Positions 1 through 5,491 of a DNA stretch of 9,417 bases are shown piece by piece. Under the pieces are notes generated by a model. The model did not search any database. It had not been told where the DNA came from and saw only the letters and a program-made list of their open reading frames with translations. A program made the translations under genes and the position numbers. This DNA comes from an uncultured Tannerella sp. Lineage in GTDB: Bacteria > Bacteroidota > Bacteroidia > Bacteroidales > Tannerellaceae. Numbering within the stretch: the first letter of the stretch is position 1; each line of letters begins with the position of its first letter. The stretch is taken from assembly GCA_938036405.1 (NCBI GenBank), contig CALHPT010000048.1, positions 1 through 9,417 of the forward strand, given 5' to 3'.

Positions 1-611
1 ATGCGGTAGCGCAGGTAGTAAAGTTTGCCCTGTTGCTCCTTATAAATCACCTCCTCGTCGCTGAGGGCAGTGAGAGCAGCAGGATCCCAATTGACCATGC
101 GAACGCCGCGATAGATCAGTCCCTTACGGTACAGATCGCAGAAGACGCGGATGACGCTCCGAGAGCGGATGTCGTCCATAGTGAAGGCCGTGCGGTCCCA
201 GTCGCAGGAGGCGCCAAGGCGTCGGAGTTGCTTGAGGATGATGCCGCCGTGCTCCTCTTTCCACTCCCAAGCGTGGCGCAGAAACTCCTCGCGGGTGAGG
301 TCTGACTTGCGGATTCCGCGCTCAGCCAGTCGTGCCACCACCTTGGCCTCGGTGGCGATGGAGGCGTGATCCGTGCCCGGCACCCAGCAGGCGTTGCGGC
401 CCGTCATGCGTGCGCGGCGCACAAGGATGTCTTGAATCGTGTTGTTGAGCATGTGCCCCATGTGAAGCACGCCGGTGACGTTGGGCGGCGGGATGACCAC
501 CGTGTACGGCTCGCGCTCGTCCGGGAGGGAGCGAAAGAAACCGTTGTCCAACCAGTATTGATACCATTTTCCCTCGACCGACGAGGGATCGTATTTCGAT
601 GCTAATGCCAT
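1..611 (-). CDS. valS: Valyl-tRNA synthetase, N-terminal part (runs off the left edge)
   Basis: Class I aminoacyl-tRNA synthetase that charges tRNA(Val) with valine in the cytoplasm. The first 203 codons are visible; the remaining roughly three quarters of a usual ~870-880 residue ValS, including the KMSKS loop and anticodon domain, lie outside the window. The protein begins MALASKYDPSSVEGKWYQYW. Residues 36-53 hold the ATP-binding signature, with PPPNVTGVLHMGH ending in the HIGH-type tetrapeptide HMGH (50-53), followed by CWVPGTDHASIAT (75-87), typical of ValS. The start ATG (609-611) gives the usual ValS N-terminus and has no obvious Shine-Dalgarno, only an A-rich stretch. A TACTTTTG box lies 28-35 bases upstream. 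The gene is apparently transcribed on its own, after the spacer that follows the PDZ protein gene. No frameshift is visible in the part present. Confidence 0.97.
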   Translation of the reverse strand, partial: MALASKYDPSSVEGKWYQYWLDNGFFRSLPDEREPYTVVIPPPNVTGVLHMGHMLNNTIQDILVRRARMTGRNACWVPGTDHASIATEAKVVARLAERGIRKSDLTREEFLRHAWEWKEEHGGIILKQLRRLGASCDWDRTAFTMDDIRSRSVIRVFCDLYRKGLIYRGVRMVNWDPAALTALSDEEVIYKEQQGKLYYLRYR

Positions 612-638
612 GTTCCTATGATTTTTAATTGCAGTGCG

Positions 639-646
639 CAAAAGTA
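639..646 (-). promoter_or_regulatory. Candidate -7 promoter box (TACTTTTG) of valS
   Basis: On the minus strand the bases read TACTTTTG, a match to the Bacteroides sigma-ABfr -7 consensus TAnnTTTG. Transcription would begin around position 632, leaving a leader of about 20 bases before the ATG at 611. A clear -33 TTTG at the expected 19-21 base spacing is not visible, so the assignment rests on the -7 box and on the same octamer recurring upstream of prs and of the patatin gene. Confidence 0.5.
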
Positions 647-697
647 AGCAGCAGCGGTGAACGTTTAGAGGCGACAACAACGCCAACTAAGGACCAA

Positions 698-769
698 TGG
701 AGGCGTTTCTTTGAGTAATTTTTACCGATGACTGGTCAACGGTGAAAATTACTCAAAGAAATTCCTTCA
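698..769. repeat. Near-perfect 56-base palindrome (706-761) with extended arms to 698-769
   Basis: Arms 706-727 and 740-761 are 22 bases each and complementary except for one position that would be a G-U pair in RNA. The 12-base centre (728-739) continues the symmetry with TGAC/GTCA, broken by one A-A mismatch. Outside the core, pairing continues imperfectly (698-703 with 764-769). It lies 43 bases past the stop of the minus-strand PDZ gene and upstream of the valS promoter. It could act as a transcript 3' end structure, but it lacks a U-tract and is A+T rich, so a mobile-repeat relic is an alternative. Confidence 0.85.
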
Positions 770-792
770 AAAGGGATCGGTTGGAGGAATTT
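759..792 (-). terminator. Hairpin after the PDZ protein gene, possible terminator
   Basis: AAATTCCTTCAA (759-770) pairs with TTGGAGGAATTT (781-792): 12 pairs with one G-U, and a 10-base loop. In minus-strand RNA it lies about 20 bases after the stop codon of the gene at 812-2014. Only a short T-containing run (ATTTCTTTG) follows, so it would be a weak intrinsic terminator. Three bases are shared with the larger palindrome, so both stems cannot form fully at once. Confidence 0.45.
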
Positions 793-811
793 ACTCTGGG
801 GAAACAAGACC

Positions 812-2014
812 TCACAGCGCGAGCTGCCTCTCTCCCTTACCCTTGATTCGTAAGCGGATCTCCTTCTTATCGGCTGTATATCGGATGAAATCTTGGCTGG
901 TGAGTGAGGCTTTGGGCGCACTTCCGTCCAACTCCAGCACCACATCACCTAAGGCGATACCGGCCTTCTCGGCAATGCCGTCCGGCTCCAATCGATGGAC
1001 AATGAATCCCTGCTCCCTCTCTCCTACATTGAGCCCGAAGACAGATATGATAGGCATAGCACGCTGCTGCTCGAAGTCCTTGCCCGGTTGGATATACAAG
1101 TTATCCCCTTGATCAGCGGAATAAATCAAGATGAAATTGAAGCGATGCATCAGTTGAGCCCCGAAGAAGTTCTTGTTAGAAGCAAACTTGGGTTTGTGTC
1201 CGATTTGACAGTTGGGAATCGTTATCCCATCCCACACCACCGGAACACCATCAAACACAAACAAGGAGTCGACGCTGTTATCGCCCCGCAACGTAAGAAT
1301 CACTTTATAAGGATACAGTTTCTTCAGCTGGGCGGCCACCTCTTTGTTGACCAAAACATCAACGTTGTTCCCGAGATCGAGCGTAAACGTCAGCTCCTCT
1401 TTCAATGACCCGATCCGGGCGGTAATACCGTCGTTTTCCAGCCCGTCCTGAATTTTATGGAAGCCCTTGCTCTCCTGCTCAAGTCGCCTTTCATTGAAAA
1501 TGCTAAAGACACGCACTCGTCCTTCATCGACCGAAAAAAGCCAACTGCATAATTGCAAAACATTGTTTCCCAAAACACCATTTCCAATCAAGTAGTATGC
1601 ATAATTATCCTTCCCGACAGCTGCCATAAGGGGCGTCATAGAGAACGTATCTATACGGAAACTGGGGCTATAGAGACGCATCCTCTCCCACTGTCCGCGA
1701 ACATTCTTCGTAGGAACCGAATGCCTTCCGAAATAGGCACCGTGAAACTTTGCGATGTCTTCTTCTTTCATCATACAACCAGCCTTTGTATCCACAATCA
1801 GATTCACCTCTTTACCGCCAATGGTACACGGCACAGAGAAATGACCGTCATAGGAGAAAGGAATATCAAGAGACAGTTCATCAGGAATGCGTTGGAACTC
1901 TTGGTAATTGTGTGCGCTGTATCGCACGATCGGATACAGAAAACAACCGACACTCAGCAGGAGGACGGAAAGGGCGGAGAGGATGATCACTCTCCTCTTG
2001 CGTCGAATTTTCAT
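812..2014 (-). CDS. Membrane-anchored retropepsin-fold (aspartyl protease family) protein with C-terminal PDZ domain
   Basis: A 400-residue protein. After a basic N-terminus (MKIRRKRR) comes one hydrophobic segment (about 9-30), which is a membrane anchor or signal peptide; SVGC at 21-24 is a poor lipobox. The rest should sit outside the cytoplasmic membrane. Two aspartyl-protease-like lobes follow. Lobe 1 (about 55-172) has VDTKAG (D75) where retropepsin-like enzymes have DTGA, then GVLGNNVL and a beta hairpin ending FSVDEGRVRVFS. Lobe 2 (about 195-315) has LDLGNN (D213) where DTG/DSG is usual, then FFGAQLMHRFNFILIYS. A PDZ domain (about 322-400) shows GFIVHRLEPDGIAEKAGI and GDVVLELDG. Both Asp are kept but the residues after them are not canonical, so activity is doubtful. 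The ATG at 2014 gives the natural basic/hydrophobic start. It is monocistronic by spacing. Base composition looks more A+T rich than in the neighbouring genes. Substrate unknown. Confidence 0.85.
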   Translation of the reverse strand: MKIRRKRRVIILSALSVLLLSVGCFLYPIVRYSAHNYQEFQRIPDELSLDIPFSYDGHFSVPCTIGGKEVNLIVDTKAGCMMKEEDIAKFHGAYFGRHSVPTKNVRGQWERMRLYSPSFRIDTFSMTPLMAAVGKDNYAYYLIGNGVLGNNVLQLCSWLFSVDEGRVRVFSIFNERRLEQESKGFHKIQDGLENDGITARIGSLKEELTFTLDLGNNVDVLVNKEVAAQLKKLYPYKVILTLRGDNSVDSLFVFDGVPVVWDGITIPNCQIGHKPKFASNKNFFGAQLMHRFNFILIYSADQGDNLYIQPGKDFEQQRAMPIISVFGLNVGEREQGFIVHRLEPDGIAEKAGIALGDVVLELDGSAPKASLTSQDFIRYTADKKEIRLRIKGKGERQLAL

Positions 2015-2082
2015 TGTAGTAAGTAGTTTGAAAAAAGAGTATATTCAATAGCCGCCACCTCGGGGGCGGGGCACAAATAGAG

Positions 2083-2237
2083 GTAGGGTGGCCACATCAA
2101 AATGACAGAAAGCCTTGGAGAGCTACATGCGTTTTTCGCGCTCCACAGCCCTACGGAGATCAAAAACGCAAACGGTTTTAATGTCTGTATCCCTACGGAG
2201 ATCACAACCGCAAACGGTTTTGATGTGGTTGCCCTGC
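2083..2237. mobile_element. Possible 155-base miniature inverted-repeat element
   Basis: The terminal 20 bases (2083-2102 and 2218-2237) are inverted repeats: 16 Watson-Crick pairs plus four positions that are G-U pairs if the plus strand is transcribed. The element is immediately flanked by AAATAGAG (2075-2082) and AAATAGGG (2238-2245), which look like an 8-base target duplication with one mismatch. There is no transposase frame inside, so it would be a non-autonomous MITE. The alternative is a structured plus-strand RNA or a dispersed intergenic repeat; a genome-wide copy count would separate these. Confidence 0.4.
2149..2232. repeat. Two tandem 42-base direct repeats
   Basis: Copies at 2149-2190 and 2191-2232 both start CCCTACGGAGATCA and share GCAAACGGTTTT; the first 36 bases differ at about four positions and the last six diverge. 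The middle of each unit is a short imperfect palindrome around GCAAACG (second copy: ATCACAACCG against CGGTTTTGAT). The period is a multiple of three, so a plus-strand frame repeats a 14-residue unit (PTEI..ANGF.V), but coding there is not supported. Confidence 0.75.
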
Positions 2238-2239
2238 AA

Positions 2240-2274
2240 ATAGGGACGCTATTCCCCGAAGGTAGCGCCCCTAT
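2240..2274. repeat. Hairpin with 12-base arms
   Basis: ATAGGGACGCTA (2240-2251) pairs with TAGCGCCCCTAT (2263-2274) with a single A-C mismatch, around an 11-base loop. It lies about 37 bases past the cupin stop on the minus strand. No U-tract follows in either direction, so it is recorded as a structured repeat, perhaps helping to define the cupin transcript end. Confidence 0.6.
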
Positions 2275-2285
2275 GATTCATCGGC

Positions 2286-2306
2286 AAACTGGCCACTCTG
2301 GGCCAG
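2286..2306 (-). terminator. Candidate terminator of the cupin gene
   Basis: CTGGCC (2289-2294) and GGCCAG (2301-2306) form a perfect six-base-pair stem with a six-base loop. In minus-strand RNA it begins four bases after the cupin stop and is followed by UUUG. The stem is short and the U-tract minimal, so this is a weak intrinsic terminator at best. Confidence 0.45.
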
Positions 2307-2310
2307 CTAC

Positions 2311-2640
2311 TCATTGCTCGGGTATGACGGCGAAGAAGACCAAATCGGCGTCGCTATCATTGACGAGGCTGTGCGTCTGGCCTTTCGGGCAGTAGTGACA
2401 CTGGCCTGCGGCGACGCGTTCCTCGCCATCAGCGAGCAGCACCTTGCCACGGCCCTCAAGGAAATACATAATCTCACTGCTCGTCTCGTGCGTATGCAAG
2501 CCGATCGAAGCACCCGGCTCGAGTCGGCCATACATGATGCGGTTCTGCCCGTCAAAGAACATGCGGGCGATGTACTCTTTCTCGCCGCCCTTGAAGTTCG
2601 GCAGGCGCTGTTCTGGGGTGTTGGGAAAGTCGATAATCAT
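2311..2640 (-). CDS. Small single-domain cupin protein
   Basis: A 109-residue cytoplasmic beta-barrel protein of the cupin 2 type. Cupin motif 1 is present as GASIGLHTHETSSEIMYFLEG (residues 43-63; metal ligands H49, H51, E56). Motif 2 is GQCHYCPKGQTHSLVN (79-94; H90), matching G-x5-PxG-x2-H-x3-N exactly, so metal binding is expected. The length fits a one-domain cupin, and no extra domain suggests a specific substrate. Members of this family include isomerases, dioxygenases and sugar- or ligand-binding regulators; I cannot choose between them. The ATG at 2640 starts MIIDFPNTPEQ just ahead of the barrel. It lies 93 bases downstream of prs in the same direction, with a strong hairpin between them, so it may be expressed separately; a TATAAT-like string at 2664-2669 (minus strand) is not a convincing promoter for this phylum. 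Confidence 0.93.
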   Translation of the reverse strand: MIIDFPNTPEQRLPNFKGGEKEYIARMFFDGQNRIMYGRLEPGASIGLHTHETSSEIMYFLEGRGKVLLADGEERVAAGQCHYCPKGQTHSLVNDSDADLVFFAVIPEQ

Positions 2641-2676
2641 AAAAATGGGAGGTTAGAGGGTGGTATTATACGCCCA

Positions 2677-2707
2677 CTTCCTTTGGCCCCACCGCGGGGC
2701 CGGGAAG
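2677..2707 (-). terminator. Strong hairpin between prs and the cupin gene, likely prs terminator
   Basis: GGCCCC (2685-2690) and GGGGCC (2696-2701) form a perfect six-base-pair G+C stem with a five-base loop. An outer stem CTTCC/GGAAG (2677-2681 with 2703-2707) extends it across a small internal loop. It lies 26 bases past the prs stop. No U-run follows on the minus strand (GGGCGTATAAT), so either factor-assisted termination or processing is possible. Confidence 0.5.
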
Positions 2708-2733
2708 GTCAGGGACGACACTTCTATGGGGTG

Positions 2734-3678
2734 TTATCTGATCGCGTACAACGTGCTGATCGACTCGTCGTGGCAGACGCGGCGGATGGCCTCGGCAAAC
2801 ATGTCGGCCACAGAGAGGATCGTGACTTTGCTGCACTCCTTCTGGTAGGGGATCGAGTCGGTGAAGATCATCTCCTCGAGGCTGGAGTTGGCAATGCGCT
2901 CCGTGGCGGGATCGGACATGACAGCGTGGCTGGCCATCGCGCGGACGGACTTGGCGCCGTGTTGCTTGAGCAGGTCGGCTGCACGGGTAATGGTGCCGGC
3001 CGTGTCCACAATGTCGTCGATAAGAAGGACGTCCTTGCCCTCTACTTCGCCGAGGATCTTCATGTCGCTGATTTGGTTTGCCTTCAGACGTGTCTTGTAG
3101 CAGATCACCATCGGTATCTCGAGGAATTTGGAGTAGCTGCTGGTGCGCTTCGTACCGCCGACGTCGGGTGTAGCCATGACGAGGTTATCGAAGGGCAGCT
3201 TCTCACGGATGTAGTCCAAGAAGACTGACGAGGCGTAGAGGTGATCGACGGGCACGTTGAAGAAGCCCTGGATCTGGTCGGCGTGAAGATCCATCGTAAT
3301 CAGGCGATCGAGACCAGCTACGCTGAGCAAGTCGGCAATCAGCTTGGCACCGATGGAGACGCGCGGCTTGTCCTTCCTATCCTGTCGTGCCCAACCGAAG
3401 TAGGGGATGACGGCAATGACAGAGTGCGCCGAAGCACGTTTGGCTGCATCCATCATCAGGAGCAGCTCCATCAGGTTGTCCGAGTTGGGGAAGGTGGATT
3501 GCACAAGGAAGACATCCTTGCCGCGGATACTTTCTTCGTACGATACAGAGAATTCGCCGTCAGCGAAATGCTCGATGTTCATCTGCCCAAGGGGGCAATG
3601 CAGGCTTTTACAGATTTGCTCTGCAAGGTAACGGGAGTTTGTTCCCGAAAAGATGGCAAAAGGCGTATAAGCACTCAT
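2734..3678 (-). CDS. prs: Ribose-phosphate pyrophosphokinase (PRPP synthetase)
   Basis: Makes 5-phosphoribosyl-1-pyrophosphate from ribose 5-phosphate and ATP, the precursor for purine, pyrimidine, histidine, tryptophan and NAD synthesis; cytoplasmic. The 314-residue length is normal for class I bacterial enzymes. Visible signatures: FSGTNSRYLAE at the N-terminus (10-20), PYFGWARQDRKDKPRVSIGAK (92-112) of the catalytic and ATP-binding loop, the family signature DLHADQIQGFFNVPVD (130-145) with the metal-binding Asp/His, and the PRPP-binding loop DVLLIDDIVDTAGT (216-229). All key residues are intact. The start at 3678 gives MSAYTPFAIFSGT as expected for the family. The leader of about 78 bases contains a perfect nine-pair hairpin (3705-3733) after a TACTTTTG promoter box. 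PurM, which works further along the purine route, is encoded upstream in this window but not in the same operon. Confidence 0.98.
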   Translation of the reverse strand: MSAYTPFAIFSGTNSRYLAEQICKSLHCPLGQMNIEHFADGEFSVSYEESIRGKDVFLVQSTFPNSDNLMELLLMMDAAKRASAHSVIAVIPYFGWARQDRKDKPRVSIGAKLIADLLSVAGLDRLITMDLHADQIQGFFNVPVDHLYASSVFLDYIREKLPFDNLVMATPDVGGTKRTSSYSKFLEIPMVICYKTRLKANQISDMKILGEVEGKDVLLIDDIVDTAGTITRAADLLKQHGAKSVRAMASHAVMSDPATERIANSSLEEMIFTDSIPYQKECSKVTILSVADMFAEAIRRVCHDESISTLYAIR

Positions 3679-3704
3679 CCGTTTTGTGGTTGTAAGTAGT
3701 TAGA

Positions 3705-3733
3705 AGTCCTTCACCGTCTCTCGATGAAGGACT
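3705..3733 (-). promoter_or_regulatory. Perfect hairpin in the prs leader
   Basis: AGTCCTTCA (3705-3713) and TGAAGGACT (3725-3733) form a perfect nine-pair stem with an 11-base loop, 26 bases before the prs start. If transcription starts near 3756 from the TACTTTTG box, the hairpin lies in the 5' untranslated RNA. It could be an attenuator, a stabilising 5' structure, or simply the terminator of the GH13 operon upstream; no U-run follows (UCUAACUAC). Confidence 0.6.
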
Positions 3734-3762
3734 GTTTGCTGTATCAATTAATAATATGGCGC

Positions 3763-3770
3763 CAAAAGTA
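3763..3770 (-). promoter_or_regulatory. Candidate -7 promoter box (TACTTTTG) of prs
   Basis: The minus strand reads TACTTTTG, matching TAnnTTTG. The nearest upstream TTTG (3796-3799) is 25 bases away, longer than the usual 19-21, so the -33 element is weak or absent. The expected start is near 3756, which places the leader hairpin inside the transcript. Confidence 0.5.
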
Positions 3771-3781
3771 GGCCCGAATAG

Positions 3782-5479
3782 CTAAACTCCGTAATCAAAT
3801 TTCAACAGTCGCCCAGAGAGTGGCGGTAACTCTACCTCGTAAGCGCAGGCGTGGGTCAGGGTGCTGATAGAGACAGCGCCCGTGAGGAGGTCGGTCAGGC
3901 GTGCGGGAGCATTGTCCGGAATAGACATGGCTCGGAAGGCTGCCTCTGGGATGCGTATACGGACACGGCGAGGTGCATCGGAGAAGTTGACAACCACAAG
4001 CACCACCTCATCGTCTGCCTTACGCAGGTAGGCGTACTGGCGACTGGGATCGAAGAAGTCAGAAGCGGGATTGACGTACATCAGATCGAAGAAGGCACCT
4101 TCTGCTAAGGCTTTCTCTCGACGGGCCAGGCGCAAGATGGCCGTGTATTGGTGCAAAAGGCTACGCTCCGCGTCGGTCAGGAGTGCCTCGTCGTAGCGAC
4201 CACCGTTGTTGCGACGGCGGAGTGTGTCGAGGCTCCAATAATCGAAGATAGAGGTGCGACCGTCGAGACCGCTGAAACCCTCCTCGTCCATGCCACGCTC
4301 GCCAAGCTCTTGGCCGAAGTAGACCATGACCGGCCCCGTGCCAATGGTGGCGGCCACGATAAACGCAGGGATGCCCGCTTCGGCACGGCCGGCAAAGAAG
4401 TCCGAGGCAATGCGTTGCTCGTCGTGATTCTCGAGGAAGGAGAGCATGTGCGGACGGATATCGTCGACGGACTGCCAGCAGTCTGTGATACGTGAGGCGG
4501 GGGAGTGACCGCAGACAACGCTGCGGAGTGTGTCGTAAAGCCCGACCTTGTCGTAGAGGTAATCGAAGCCGCCGGTGCGGATATAGTCGCGATAGAGCGC
4601 GGGGTTGTAGACTTCGGCAATGAAGAGGACTTGCTTCCAGCTCTTGACCCGTGGGATGGCCCACTGCCAGAACTCGACGGGCACCATCTCGGCCATGTCG
4701 CAACGGAAGCCGTCGACGCCACGGGCGATCCAAAAGCGGAGGATGGCCAGCATCTTATGCCACGTGTCGGGCACGGGATAGAAATACTTCGTGCCACCGC
4801 CTTGCAGGTCGACGCCGTAGTTGAGCTTCACCGTCTCATACCAGTCGTTGCGGCCGGGCGTGGCGCTGAAGCAGTCGTTGCCGGTGGCTTTGGCGGGGAA
4901 CTCGCTATACTCAAAGTCCTCCTGCTTGGCGCCGAAGTGAAACGCAAGGGCCTGTCCGGGCAGGTAGTAGAAGTTGTTGTCTCGGGCGAAGGCGCGGCTC
5001 GTGTCGTCGTTCTGCCCGAGGTCTGGCTCGAGGGGAGACTTGGCGTCGGAATGGTATTGCCGAGCCACGTGGTTGGGGACAAAGTCAATGATGACCTTCA
5101 GGCCAGCTTCGTGCGTCCGCTCCACGAGGGCCTCGAACTCGGCCATGCGGTCGGGCACATTCACGGCGAGATCGGGGGCCACGTCATAGTAGTCCTTCAC
5201 GGCGTAGGGCGATCCGGCCTTGCCTTTAACCACGGCGTTGTGATCCTTGGGGATGCCATAGGCGGAGTAATCCGAGCGTGTGGCATGCTCCAGGATGCCG
5301 GTGTACCAAACGTGCGTCACGCCGAGTTCGCTGATCGAGCGGAGCGCTTCGGGGGTGAAGTCGGCCAGCTTGCCACAGCCGTTTTCTTCGATGCTACCGT
5401 ACTCCTTCATCGGCGGCCGAGTGTTGCCGAAGAGCCGCGGGAGAACTTGATAGACGATGGGTTTCTTGGTCCTGTTCAT
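3782..5479 (-). CDS. GH13 alpha-amylase-family glycoside hydrolase, cytoplasmic
   Basis: A 565-residue alpha-glucan-acting enzyme with a (beta/alpha)8 barrel. The four GH13 conserved regions are visible: region I DFVPNH (132-137), region II GVDGFRCDMAE (254-264) with nucleophile D261, region III VLFIAEVYNP (284-293) with acid/base E289, and region IV FLENHDEQ (348-355) with the transition-state stabiliser D353. The catalytic triad is therefore complete. Residues about 1-130 form the start of the barrel (IVYQVLPRLFG, GVTHVWYTGILEH), a large B-domain-like insertion lies between 138 and 245, and a C-terminal beta domain (about 475-565) ends RLLKFDYGV. There is no signal peptide, so it should act on internal or imported glucans; hydrolysis versus transglycosylation cannot be decided here. 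It follows the patatin gene by 12 bases with no promoter between, so the two are probably one operon. Confidence 0.95.
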   Translation of the reverse strand: MNRTKKPIVYQVLPRLFGNTRPPMKEYGSIEENGCGKLADFTPEALRSISELGVTHVWYTGILEHATRSDYSAYGIPKDHNAVVKGKAGSPYAVKDYYDVAPDLAVNVPDRMAEFEALVERTHEAGLKVIIDFVPNHVARQYHSDAKSPLEPDLGQNDDTSRAFARDNNFYYLPGQALAFHFGAKQEDFEYSEFPAKATGNDCFSATPGRNDWYETVKLNYGVDLQGGGTKYFYPVPDTWHKMLAILRFWIARGVDGFRCDMAEMVPVEFWQWAIPRVKSWKQVLFIAEVYNPALYRDYIRTGGFDYLYDKVGLYDTLRSVVCGHSPASRITDCWQSVDDIRPHMLSFLENHDEQRIASDFFAGRAEAGIPAFIVAATIGTGPVMVYFGQELGERGMDEEGFSGLDGRTSIFDYWSLDTLRRRNNGGRYDEALLTDAERSLLHQYTAILRLARREKALAEGAFFDLMYVNPASDFFDPSRQYAYLRKADDEVVLVVVNFSDAPRRVRIRIPEAAFRAMSIPDNAPARLTDLLTGAVSISTLTHACAYEVELPPLSGRLLKFDYGV

Positions 5480-5491
5480 TGCTATCTATGC

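Larger units (their letters stand above)
612..811. other. Spacer between the PDZ protein gene and valS
   Basis: This 200-base gene-free stretch holds, in minus-strand order, a 34-base hairpin (759-792), a 56-base near-perfect palindrome (706-761) and the candidate valS promoter (639-646). I see no credible small gene in it. The A+T content of the palindromic part is higher than in the flanking genes. Confidence 0.8.
2015..2310. other. Structured spacer between the cupin and PDZ protein genes
   Basis: This 296-base stretch contains no convincing gene. From right to left it holds the hairpin just after the cupin stop (2289-2306), a second hairpin (2240-2274), an inverted-repeat-bounded element (2083-2237) with two 42-base direct repeats inside, a small G+C-rich hairpin (2052-2056 with 2065-2069), and the A/T-rich leader of the PDZ gene. 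A plus-strand open frame from 2102 to 2395 crosses the region but runs antisense into the cupin gene, and I do not call it. Confidence 0.75.
3679..3781. other. Promoter and leader region of prs
   Basis: This 103-base spacer follows the GH13 gene stop. On the minus strand it reads promoter box (3763-3770), A/T-rich initiation region, hairpin (3705-3733), then the leader sequence AACTACTTAC (3692-3701) and 13 bases to the ATG. The same decamer occurs four bases before the start of the PDZ protein gene. Confidence 0.7.

Noticed and set aside
33..605. Three overlapping small open frames in the first 600 bases
   Set aside because: They are out-of-frame shadows of valS, which is open through to the left edge on the minus strand.
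2149..2232. CRISPR-like array
   Set aside because: Only two direct units with no regular unique spacers and no cas genes; the 42-base period is tandem duplication.
2102..2395. Small plus-strand gene carrying a 14-residue repeat (PTEI..ANGF.V)
   Set aside because: The repeat comes from the 42-base DNA units, most differences between units change amino acids, and the frame ends antisense within the cupin gene.
2664..2669. TATAAT-like -10 box for the cupin gene
   Set aside because: Bacteroidetes promoters use TAnnTTTG, there is no -35 partner, and a chance match in an A/T patch is likely.
2314..3228. Plus-strand open frame of 304 codons opposite the cupin and prs genes
   Set aside because: Antisense shadow of two clearly recognised genes and spans their intergenic hairpin; no recognisable motif.
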